Of a DNA stretch of 63,617 bases, positions 56,586 to 63,617 are shown piece by piece. The notes beneath the pieces were generated by a model that did not search any database, was not told the origin of the DNA, and saw only the letters and a program-made list of their open reading frames with translations. Origin of the DNA: Gnetum montanum (taxonomy: Eukaryota > Streptophyta > Gnetopsida > Gnetales > Gnetaceae). Location of the stretch: contig MNCI01028339.1 in the NCBI GenBank assembly GCA_015680685.1, positions 314,103-377,719 of the forward strand. The letters run 5' to 3'. The position numbers were made by a program, and so were the translations under genes. How positions within the stretch are numbered: position 1 is the first letter of the stretch; each line of letters opens with the position of its first letter.

Positions 56586-58065
56586 TGCCCTTCATGGTTG
56601 TGTTCATTGGGTCGTATGATTGTTGGAGTGTTAATTGGTGGCCCTGATGAAGTAACATGAGGCATTGGATTCGAAGATAAGGATGCACCACAGTGTTGTG
56701 CTTGTGATGAGTTGGAGAATGAAGTGGCCTTGGAATTGTGTTGTCCCTTCCTAGGGTCATTTCTAAAGAAGGGACACCTTCGATATTGCTGAGGTCTCTC
56801 ATTGTTGTTGGAAATAGTAGCATAAGTAATGTTCATGGGTTGTTGTTGTGATGTAGACACCTTAGGAATAGTTGGTGGTGATGTAGAAGGAGGGAAAAAA
56901 TGAGAATGTTGAAAATTAGAAGAAGTGTGAGGTGCACAAGGTGGTGGTTGTGTTGAGAACATGGGTTGATAGTATTAAGGAGAATGATAATGTGGTGAGA
57001 TAGAGTATAGTTGCCTCTTATTGATGGTATTGAGGAGAATGATAATGAGGTGAGATAGAGTATAGTTTCCTCTTATTCAATAATATCGATAAATTCTCCA
57101 CACTTTTTATACATCCATTCCAACATCTTATTGATCTTTGCCTCAACTTTATCTAATGTTTGTTGTACCGACAAAGATGATTCTTTCTCCTTGTGATAGG
57201 TTGATTTCTCCTTTTTTTGATCATGGACCTTTGTTAAGTTGAGATTTTGGTCCTATTGATGTTTTTCAACACTCTCCCATCTAGCCATTTCTCCTTCTTC
57301 TTTTGCTACCTACTTAATAAGCTCTTGGACTTGATGGATTTGTAGTTCATATAGTTGACCTTGGGCATACATCCCTAGGGTCTTTCTTGTTTCATCACGA
57401 AGCCCATTAATGACATGATACATTAGCCTTTCCTTGGAGAACCCATGGCCTGGACAATTGTTTAACAGTGCATAATATCTTTCTAAAGCCATGTCCAAGG
57501 GTTCATGTTGTGCTTTTTTCCACCCTTGGATTTGTTTTCCCAAGGTTGAAACTCTTGCGTAGGTTTGATATCTTTCATTAAAAAGTTCTACCATTGTTGG
57601 CCAACGTCGTATTGAGTTTGGTTTTAATGATCTATACCATACTTTTTCTTGGCCAACGAGTGTCATAGGAAAGAGCTTAAGTTTTTGACAACCATTATCA
57701 ATGTTGTTCCATGTATAGGCATAGTAGAAGGCTTGTAAATGTTGATGTGGATCTAAGTCATAGCCTCCTAAAAAAGTAGGGAAGTTGTTTAAATCGAGCC
57801 TGGGTAGGTGGCTCTCTTTACGATGCCTACGAGAGATTCAAATATCCTCTTGTATTTATGTTAGGCTTGTAGTGGCCAGTAGGGGTTCATTGTCATTGGG
57901 TAAGTTATGCTTTCATGTGTTGGGACGATGTTGCCTTTGTTTATGTTTATAAGAAATCCCTACCTTGGGTTGCGTACTCCAATATTCATTGTCATATAAT
58001 TCATTGGTTATCCAATGAACTTCCTCACTAGGTGTGGTATTATCATAATCTTGTAGGAGAGGCAT
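56586..58065 (-). pseudogene. gag of fragment D
   Basis: Starts at ATG 58065 (Met-Pro-Leu-Leu-Gln-Asp-Tyr-Asp). The capsid-type Gag domain (PF03732 pattern) lies at about 57800-57310, with an uninterrupted frame 57666-57310 containing Trp-Tyr-Arg-Ser-Leu, Ala-Leu-Glu-Arg-Tyr-Tyr-Ala-Leu-Leu and Val-Ile-Asn-Gly-Leu-Arg-Asp-Glu. A coiled stretch (57250-57080) and a Ser/Pro/His/Asn-rich tail (56962-56586) follow. Element 3's gag aligns over the same order. The tail is cut by an N at 56585. Confidence 0.75.
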
Positions 58066-58187
58066 GATTGTGAAGTTGTGTGTGAATTTATATGTGACTT
58101 TTTATAATTATTTCTTCTTTCTAAGAGATATATCATTAAGTCCTATACAGTGACCTTGTATGATATAACTAATCTAGATAACTAGCA

Positions 58188-58209
58188 CTGTCCCCAGCAA
58201 TGGTGCCAA
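58188..58209 (-). other. Primer-binding site of fragment D (tRNA-Asp-like)
   Basis: The minus strand reads TTGGCACCATTGCTGGGGA directly after the LTR end CTCATCA. It differs by transitions from the Athila-type TGGCGCCGTTGCCGGGGA. Confidence 0.75.
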
Positions 58210-58312
58210 TGATGAGTGGTGAGGTACCCCTACACTCAACGATACGAATACGAGTGTTACATGCGCGATCCAGTCGAACTCCACAGATGGACTAGTTTTA
58301 TCAACTTTAGAA

Positions 58313-59750
58313 GTATAGTTTCCTTTATTTCTAAATATAATGAAGGGAATGAGAGACTTACCTTTATAGTAGATGTTATATAGGAATTGAGAAGAGTAAT
58401 TGATGAAGCATATCTAGATGTGTTAGATGTTGATTACCCTTTCCATGTTCACTCTTGAATATTAATGTAGAGTGCAAGAGTATCAAACTCTAATATCACT
58501 TGTGTATTATTGAACTTAGAAGAGAGGAATGAATAAGTTCCCAAAATTTTAACTCTTTGAGACAAGAGCATACCAATTTTAATGTGGTTTCCCAACTTGG
58601 GTAGTCCACACTCGAAGGGTAGTTCACACCTTTGGATTTTGTTCCTTCCAAACTATAGTTTGAAGGGTACCACACCCTATACAATCTCTAAGTACTTCTC
58701 TAGAGTGTTGTGACACTACACAAACCACTTAACTTTACAAGGTCCCATCAAGGTTAGAATGTAGTTTCTAGACTTCCACAACCATTACAATCTTTATCTA
58801 TTCTCTGAAGTGTTCTGCCATAACACCAACCATTTAATCCCATAGAATCTTGATAAGCTCAAGCAAGATGCCTTTTCACAAGAAGCACATTAACCACATA
58901 TGGTAACAAGAAACAATAAAAATTACATATAATGAATGCAACTTAGTTTGTTAATCCTTATACTTTGAGGTACAACACACATTATAATGGACAAATGATA
59001 ATACAATGAGGAGAAGCTATGATTAGAATGACTATCAAATGATGACACAATGATTGTATAAGAGCTTACACATTTCCAAATGAATATGATGTCTTCTTAT
59101 AGCTACTGTGTTTTCAAATTCATCTTGGAACTCATGAAATTGCTAGCTAATACTCATGGGAGAAGTCTTCTTCATGCCTGAGACATCATTTTGTATGTGC
59201 CCTCTATTCTAGAAAGACTTCTTTGTCTGGAAAAGATATCTTTCTAAAATATCCATTATGAAAAGGTGTCTTTGTCTAGTGAATATGTCTTTGCTTGAGG
59301 AAATATGTCTACTATTTCTTGAAGCTATCTTTGCTTGAGAATCCTTCAATTCTACCAACATATCTATTGTTTCTCACAGATTTCTTTCTTTAACTTCCTT
59401 TGCATGATGAATTCTTCATTCCTTATCCATGCTAATCAAACTTCTTCATGCTTCATTATTAATAACTTTACTTTTGATTTTTATCATCTTTCCTTGAACT
59501 CACTTTCTTTGAGCTCTCCTTTCATGGATAAGACCTTGAGACTTTGTGAATAAATGTCTCCTTTTGTCTACATCAGTGCATTCTTTATCATCTCATCTTG
59601 GTCCTACAACCATAACAAGCACAAAAAAAATCCTTGTACTCCATTTTCCTTTTTTCCTAACATTTTAACATAACAAAAGGTCAATAGTTATTACATTTTA
59701 TAATAGATGTATGCTTCTAGCTAATTATCCCCAGATCATCTTATGTATTT
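58313..59750 (-). mobile_element. Copia-type LTR (5' end of an element, minus strand)
   Basis: The minus strand has AGACATCT/AAGTCTTT-like words at 59170-59330, a TATA-like GCTATAAG near 59096, a long R-U5 to ACACA at about 58501, and then a Met-type primer site. Internal sequence continues only to 58313, where fragment D begins. It may be the missing 5' LTR of element A or a separate insertion; I could not align it well enough with 25400-26749 to decide. The right edge is approximate. Confidence 0.45.
58484..58498 (-). other. Primer-binding site (initiator tRNA-Met type)
   Basis: The minus strand TGATATTAGAGTTTG matches TGGTATCAGAGCTTG except at three transition positions, and follows an LTR end in ACACA. 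Confidence 0.6.
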
Positions 59751-59779
59751 TCTCTATCTCTTTGAGAAGAAAAATGCAT

Positions 59780-60240
59780 CAATGATATGGAATATTGGCT
59801 CATGGATCCAATGCCTCCTTGAAGAAATTTTTTGTAGCCTTTGAAGAAAGATTAAAATACAACATTAGTAAGAATGAAACTTTGTAGAAACATTTTTCTA
59901 GAAAGTACGCTCCCAATGAGTCTATCTCTAAGTTTATCTCGAGATGTACATCTACAATAATGGAACTCACACATTGATTTCCTGATGATTAGTTATGCGA
60001 CATATTTAAAGGGCATGTAAATAATTATATAAAAAAAGTTACTATATCCTAGACCACTTAGCCTCCATGATATCATCAATTTTACCAAACACATTAAGGA
60101 GATGACTATTCAATGTAATGATTAAGAGTAGATCAATTTTCATAACAAGGTGTACAAAGTAGTAGGCAAAGAAAAATATACTCAAACTATGGCCTCAATG
60201 AAACAAGATTCATTAGGTTCATCATCAAATAATGTATGTA
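59780..60240 (+). pseudogene. Retroelement gag relic
   Basis: A plus-strand frame with stops reads Phe-Val-Ala-Phe-Glu-Glu-Arg-Leu-Lys-Tyr, His-Phe-Ser-Arg-Lys-Tyr-Ala-Pro-Asn-Glu-Ser-Ile and Asp-Ile-Phe-Lys-Gly-His-Val-Asn. The order resembles a capsid-type Gag domain. No LTR or pol is attached, and the sequence is cut near 60433 by the pararetroviral insert. Confidence 0.35.
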
Positions 60241-60470
60241 ATGGAAAGAATAAGAAATTTAAATTCAAAGCCCAATGATGATGAACAAGGATTTTTAATT
60301 GAATGATAACAATTGAGACCATAAAGGGATAGGTCCCAATATTACAAATTCCCAATGACATAAACTTAACTATACAACATACTATTGAAAGATGGGCATA
60401 TGATGTCTTACCACTCTCAAAGTTGCACAGCATAAAAACTCAAAAACACACACTATTATTAATAGGAATG

Positions 60471-60642
60471 CTTTCAGTCAAGCAAGGAGCCTCAGACTGA
60501 GATCTCTCTATTACAATTATCCGCAGGAATGCTTGTAAAAGGAGCACAACGCATCACTTCTACGATTTCTCTGCTAGATTACACACTTTCATACCAGGAA
60601 TGCTTTACAAGGAGCACAGCGCATCACTTGCAGATTTCTCTG
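60471..60642. repeat. Direct repeats in the viral leader region
   Basis: Two copies of about 49 bp lie at 60524-60573 and 60595-60642 ('caggaatgct', 'ggagcac', 'gcgcatcactt', 'atttctctg'). A weaker third copy lies at 60471-60508. A smaller repeat 'gaaggactgac' occurs at about 60696 and 60714. Confidence 0.7.
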
Positions 60643-60790
60643 ATATGGAAATACAGACAGAATGGAAATGCATAAGAGAAAGGGAAGGACTCCGAAGGAC
60701 TGACTTGCAGACAGAAGGACTGACACTTGCAGAATGAAACTACTAGATAGATATCTCTCTCTTGCGGTGCTTGAGGAAGAGGTAAGGGTT

Positions 60791-60802
60791 CCTTTTTATA
60801 GG
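60791..60802 (-). promoter_or_regulatory. TATA box of the viral promoter
   Basis: CCTATAAAAAGG on the minus strand lies 133 bases beyond the stop of the second frame, in the place where caulimovirids have the promoter for full-length RNA. A pyrimidine/AG-rich start region ('caagagagag') follows about 30 bases downstream. Confidence 0.55.
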
Positions 60803-60934
60803 AAGAGGAAAGCCCTTCCTGTACATTCTTGGTGTTACCCAGCTCAGACCGCATTAGGTTATAATGCCTTACACCTCATCGGATACTGTACAAGGGGATG
60901 AGATGGAATCTTACTTTTAGTTAGTGGATTACTT

Positions 60935-61771
60935 TTACTGTTCACCATCACTTGTGTCGGAATCATCATTATGGCGTGGTGTGGTAGGTACCTCGGATAC
61001 CTCATCTTCTGAATCGGACGAATCAGGATGGAAGGAGATGACCGGACCAGGATTATGCCAACGCACTCGCCAGTGTCCACCTTCTCTTTGTAGTAGTTGA
61101 AAAGCAGGATCAAAATTATAGGGTTCAAGTGTAGTGGGAACCCGATGATTAGCTTCACAAAAGGTAATAATTTCATGTGCCGTGGCGGTCAGAACATCTT
61201 GGTACCAAGCGAGGGTCCATGGATTTTGCCAGTCGGTTCTTCGGCTTAGACTCGTAGTGATAAAATAGGAAGGGTTATAGTCATGGAAAGCGAAGTGAGC
61301 CATTGTTTCAAAACAGGAGAAATAACGAAAATCAGAATGTGTCATGGCTCGCAAACGACGGACATAGGATGCATCAAAATGGTCAGGAAAGGTTCTGACA
61401 GTATGACCATATAGAGACCACCATTCCCAAAATGGATGTTCTTCTGGAGGACAATCTATTGGCGTATTAAAATCAATATGATAATAATGGCAACCAGAGG
61501 GTTTATACCTAGGCCAATGTACTAATGGTGCTACTTCAGGATATCCTATTTCATCAAACTGTACACACTCATTGATGAAATGATTTGCATGGAGACTGGT
61601 TTTAATATGTACAGGCGGATATAAATCATCAAGAACCTCTTGAGGATGTCCGAAAAAGGTATATGAAATCTGTGGACTTGGAGATCTTGCATAACAGTTA
61701 TAAGAATAACATAACCAGTCATTAAGGTGGCTATTCTGAATATTACTAATTTGCTGTTGGGTAAGAAACAT
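60935..61771 (-). CDS. Second frame of the endogenous pararetrovirus, unknown function
   Basis: The open frame extends from the codon after pol's stop (61858) to TAA at 60937-60935. The first in-frame ATG is at 61771, giving about 278 codons, and no ATG lies between pol's stop and that point. The protein has a Trp/Tyr/His-rich middle (for example His-Pro-Phe-Trp-Glu-Trp-Trp and Cys-His-Tyr-Tyr-His-Ile-Asp) and a strongly acidic C-terminus (Asp-Ser-Ser-Asp-Ser-Glu-Asp-Glu). I do not recognise a named domain. It is in the same frame as pol, so it may be the C-terminal part of one polyprotein now separated by a TAA, or a separately started ORF as in some caulimovirids with a gene after RT. Two short overlapping frames nearby are ignored. 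Confidence 0.6.
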   Translation of the reverse strand: MFLTQQQISNIQNSHLNDWLCYSYNCYARSPSPQISYTFFGHPQEVLDDLYPPVHIKTSLHANHFINECVQFDEIGYPEVAPLVHWPRYKPSGCHYYHIDFNTPIDCPPEEHPFWEWWSLYGHTVRTFPDHFDASYVRRLRAMTHSDFRYFSCFETMAHFAFHDYNPSYFITTSLSRRTDWQNPWTLAWYQDVLTATAHEIITFCEANHRVPTTLEPYNFDPAFQLLQREGGHWRVRWHNPGPVISFHPDSSDSEDEVSEVPTTPRHNDDSDTSDGEQ

Positions 61772-61858
61772 GCGAGAGAAACAACATGGGAGGACTCTAT
61801 GACTTGAACGAAGCTCCCAACCTTCATGCAAGTATGTTGCTGCACATAAAACAAACGA

Positions 61859-63617
61859 TTAATACTGAAATTCTCTAGTCAAATAATCTGCAAGATTATT
61901 ATCCTTGCCACTAATATATTGGGTTCTATATGTAAAATTAGCCAGAAATAAAGACCATCGAATGAGTCGTGTATGGGCAACTTTATTTAAATGTTTTGTT
62001 TGTAAGTATTTATCAAAATATTTTAAGTCAGATCTAATAATAAATTCCTGTTCTTGTAGGAACAGACGAAACTTTTCGATACCACGGATAATCGCAAGGA
62101 GCTCTTTATGTGTGGAATGATAATTCATTTCTGCAGAAATAAACTTACCACTAGCATATCTGCAGATATAGGTCATACCATGTATTTCTTCTTTTAAGAC
62201 CGCTCCCCAAAATTCTTCAGATGCATCAGTTTCTAAGATCAAGGTTCCATTGGTTGGTAATCGTAAATATGGAAGTTTAGTACATTGATCTTTTAGTCTC
62301 TGGACTGCATCAGTATGATGTTGGCTCCATGGTTGAGGGTTGTTTGTTAACTGTTGGTTTAAAATTTTTCGATGTTTGGCAAGATCTTTGTAAAACCCCG
62401 ACAGATAATTTAAACACCCTAGAAATCTTTGTAATTGTGTTTTGTCTGTTATGATATCAGGAAAATGTTTAATATCGATCAAGATATGTTGTTGCAGACT
62501 AATATGTCCGTCTTTAATTACTACGCCTAGAAAATTTACTTCATCAACTGCAATTTGCATCTTCTTCTCAGATGGAGAAAGTACAAGACCATTTTGATCA
62601 AGTAATTCATATAAGGTGTTGAGATGCTGTTGGTGTTCTTCTACCGTTTTTGACATAACTAAAATATCATCAATATATACTAGTATGAACGGATATTCTT
62701 TAAAGATATGATCCATACAAGACTGGAAAATAGATGGGGCTGTTTTAATACCAAAAGGTAGAACAGTCCATTCATATAGACCTTGAGGTACGGTAAAGGC
62801 GGTTTTCCAGCGATCTTCATTGATTATTTGGATTTGCCAAAAACCACTTTTCAAATCAAATTTTGAATAAATATGAGTTCCTTGCAGGCGTTGGAAAAGA
62901 TCATCTTTACTAGGGATCGGATGTTGTACTGATTTAATAATAGCATTAAGTGGTTTGTAATTAACTACTAACCGCTTCTTTCCCCTTGTTAGTTCAGCAC
63001 GCTTGTTGACATAGAAGGCAGCACAGGAAAACATGCTAGTACTAGGTTGGATCATTTTTTTTTCTAGGAGCTGTTTTATTTCCTGGGCACATTCTTCTTT
63101 TAATTGTGGGGACATCCCAATATGATGAGCTTTTGACTGTGGTTGGATTCCATCCAATAACTCAATACGACACCAATGTTGTTTCTTATGTCGAAAGGCT
63201 GTTGGATCATCGCTCGCAACAGTGAGGAGTTTAGTGCGTGATTGTGCAAAGACCTCTTTGTGAGATTGGATGTGGTTAATAAGCCATTGCGTTTTTGGCA
63301 CCTTATACTTTGTATGGGTAAACCTATTTACTGGAGTAAATGTTCTAGTAAATTTATGATTTCCTAATGTAACAAAATTAGCATGGATGGTGTATGGCTC
63401 GAGAATTGCTAGGTTGTCGACTCCTATAACCATATCATAAGAAAGCCAGTTGATAGCATTAACTTGTAATTCTAAGCGTTCAGAATTAGGTAAAAGTATT
63501 GGAAGAGAAAATACCCAATTGACAGTTGTTGCCATTTTGTTAAAACTGACAATTAATTTCTCCCTGGGTTTCCATAAGAAAGAAGGAATGATAGCTTCGT
63601 TTGCCAAGCTGACTTCT
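61859..63617 (-). CDS. Pararetroviral polyprotein: protease C-terminus, RT and RNase H (partial)
   Basis: The frame is open from the window edge (63617) to TAA at 61861-61859, at least 585 codons without a stop. Counting from 63607, residues 30-90 resemble the second half of the viral aspartic protease (Tyr-Asp-Met-Val-Ile-Gly-Val-Asp); the active-site triad lies outside. RT spans about 170-365, with Lys-Phe-Asp-Leu at 249-252, Leu-Pro-Phe-Gly at 283-286 and Tyr-Ile-Asp-Asp at 311-314, so all palm aspartates are present. RNase H spans about 455-580 with Asp461, Glu502, Asp527 and Asp574, the complete catalytic set. It would copy pregenomic RNA into viral DNA. There is no frameshift in the visible part. 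Movement and capsid coding would lie further right, outside the window. Confidence 0.85.
   Translation of the reverse strand, partial: EVSLANEAIIPSFLWKPREKLIVSFNKMATTVNWVFSLPILLPNSERLELQVNAINWLSYDMVIGVDNLAILEPYTIHANFVTLGNHKFTRTFTPVNRFTHTKYKVPKTQWLINHIQSHKEVFAQSRTKLLTVASDDPTAFRHKKQHWCRIELLDGIQPQSKAHHIGMSPQLKEECAQEIKQLLEKKMIQPSTSMFSCAAFYVNKRAELTRGKKRLVVNYKPLNAIIKSVQHPIPSKDDLFQRLQGTHIYSKFDLKSGFWQIQIINEDRWKTAFTVPQGLYEWTVLPFGIKTAPSIFQSCMDHIFKEYPFILVYIDDILVMSKTVEEHQQHLNTLYELLDQNGLVLSPSEKKMQIAVDEVNFLGVVIKDGHISLQQHILIDIKHFPDIITDKTQLQRFLGCLNYLSGFYKDLAKHRKILNQQLTNNPQPWSQHHTDAVQRLKDQCTKLPYLRLPTNGTLILETDASEEFWGAVLKEEIHGMTYICRYASGKFISAEMNYHSTHKELLAIIRGIEKFRLFLQEQEFIIRSDLKYFDKYLQTKHLNKVAHTRLIRWSLFLANFTYRTQYISGKDNNLADYLTREFQY

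Larger units (their letters stand above)
56442..58312 (-). mobile_element. Fragment D: Athila-like element of the element 1 family
   Basis: On the minus strand it has an LTR end (58312-58210), a primer site (58209-58188), a leader, gag (58065-56586) and a spacer matching element 1 at about 340-510. The LTR is cut to about 103 bp on its right. The left end stops at the insertion point of element B, and the sequence beyond B (left of 32797) no longer matches element 1. As in element 1, gag is followed by spacer, not pol. The N at 56585 replaces roughly 240 bp of gag tail present in element 1. Confidence 0.75.
60434..63617 (-). mobile_element. Endogenous pararetrovirus (Caulimoviridae-like), partial
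   Basis: On the minus strand this block has a protease-RT-RNase H frame running off the window, a second frame, and then a TATA box and repeated leader-like sequence. There is no integrase and no LTR, and the RT/RNase H is of the caulimovirid type, so it is an integrated plant pararetrovirus and not a retrotransposon. Frames are open over more than 800 codons, unlike every neighbour, so integration is young or selection has acted. The genus cannot be decided here; gymnosperm lineages such as the gymnendoviruses are candidates. The left junction near 60434 is inferred from loss of viral features. Confidence 0.75.

Noticed and set aside
61546-61854. A 102-codon frame overlapping the start of the second viral frame
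   Set aside because: It is short, overlaps the longer open frame in another phase, and shows no supporting feature.

Overview
This is plant nuclear DNA with no recognisable single-copy host gene, tRNA, rRNA or CRISPR array. About 60 kb is a nest of decayed LTR retrotransposons, and the last 3.2 kb is an endogenous pararetrovirus (Caulimoviridae-like) that is far better preserved. Long elements, dense nesting and decay mainly by substitution suggest a large, slowly turning-over seed-plant genome. A conifer or other gymnosperm would fit, but the sequence does not prove it.

Layout. (i) 1-24588: 3' part of an Athila-like Ty3/gypsy element (element 1, +) carrying a gag end, an internal promoter-like block and an additional ORF (aORF), with no pol in the short interval between gag and aORF. 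It is split at 5160-23540 by a Tat/Ogre-like element (element 2, -). Element 2 has 1.7-kb LTRs, gag-protease, a 6.3-kb interval where Ogre elements have an intron, then RT, two RNase H domains and integrase. The interval holds an antisense gene with six phase-consistent GT-AG introns. (ii) 25.4-32.6 kb: SIRE-like Ty1/copia element A (-), with gag, integrase, RT, RNase H and an aORF. (iii) 32802-56436: SIRE-like element B (+), bounded by a perfect ATAAG target-site duplication. It has gag and aORF but no pol. Its 5' LTR is split by a 15.9-kb Athila-like element 3 (+, 33576-49489) with gag, protease, RT, integrase and aORF. Solo LTRs lie inside element 3 (36638-37684 and about 42430-43770) and inside B (about 49955-50880). 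(iv) 56442-60.4 kb: fragment D (- strand, the gag family of element 1, again gag directly followed by spacer), a copia-type LTR with a Met-type primer site, and a gag relic. (v) 60434-63617: pararetroviral insertion (-), with an open protease/RT/RNase H frame running off the window, a second frame, and a TATA box beyond it.

How the parts work together. Elements of three lineages (Athila-like, Tat/Ogre-like, SIRE-like) each carry an extra gene beside gag/pol. In several of them the region just upstream of that gene repeats short motifs that also occur in that element's own LTR upstream of the TATA box. Where pol is missing (element 1 and B), gag and the extra gene are kept. I read this as a possible retrotransposon-encoded regulatory module: an element-specific protein plus matching DNA repeats in its own LTR and internal promoter, analogous in layout to the VANC anti-silencing system of VANDAL DNA transposons. 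That function is inference; the shared repeats and gene layouts are visible in the sequence.
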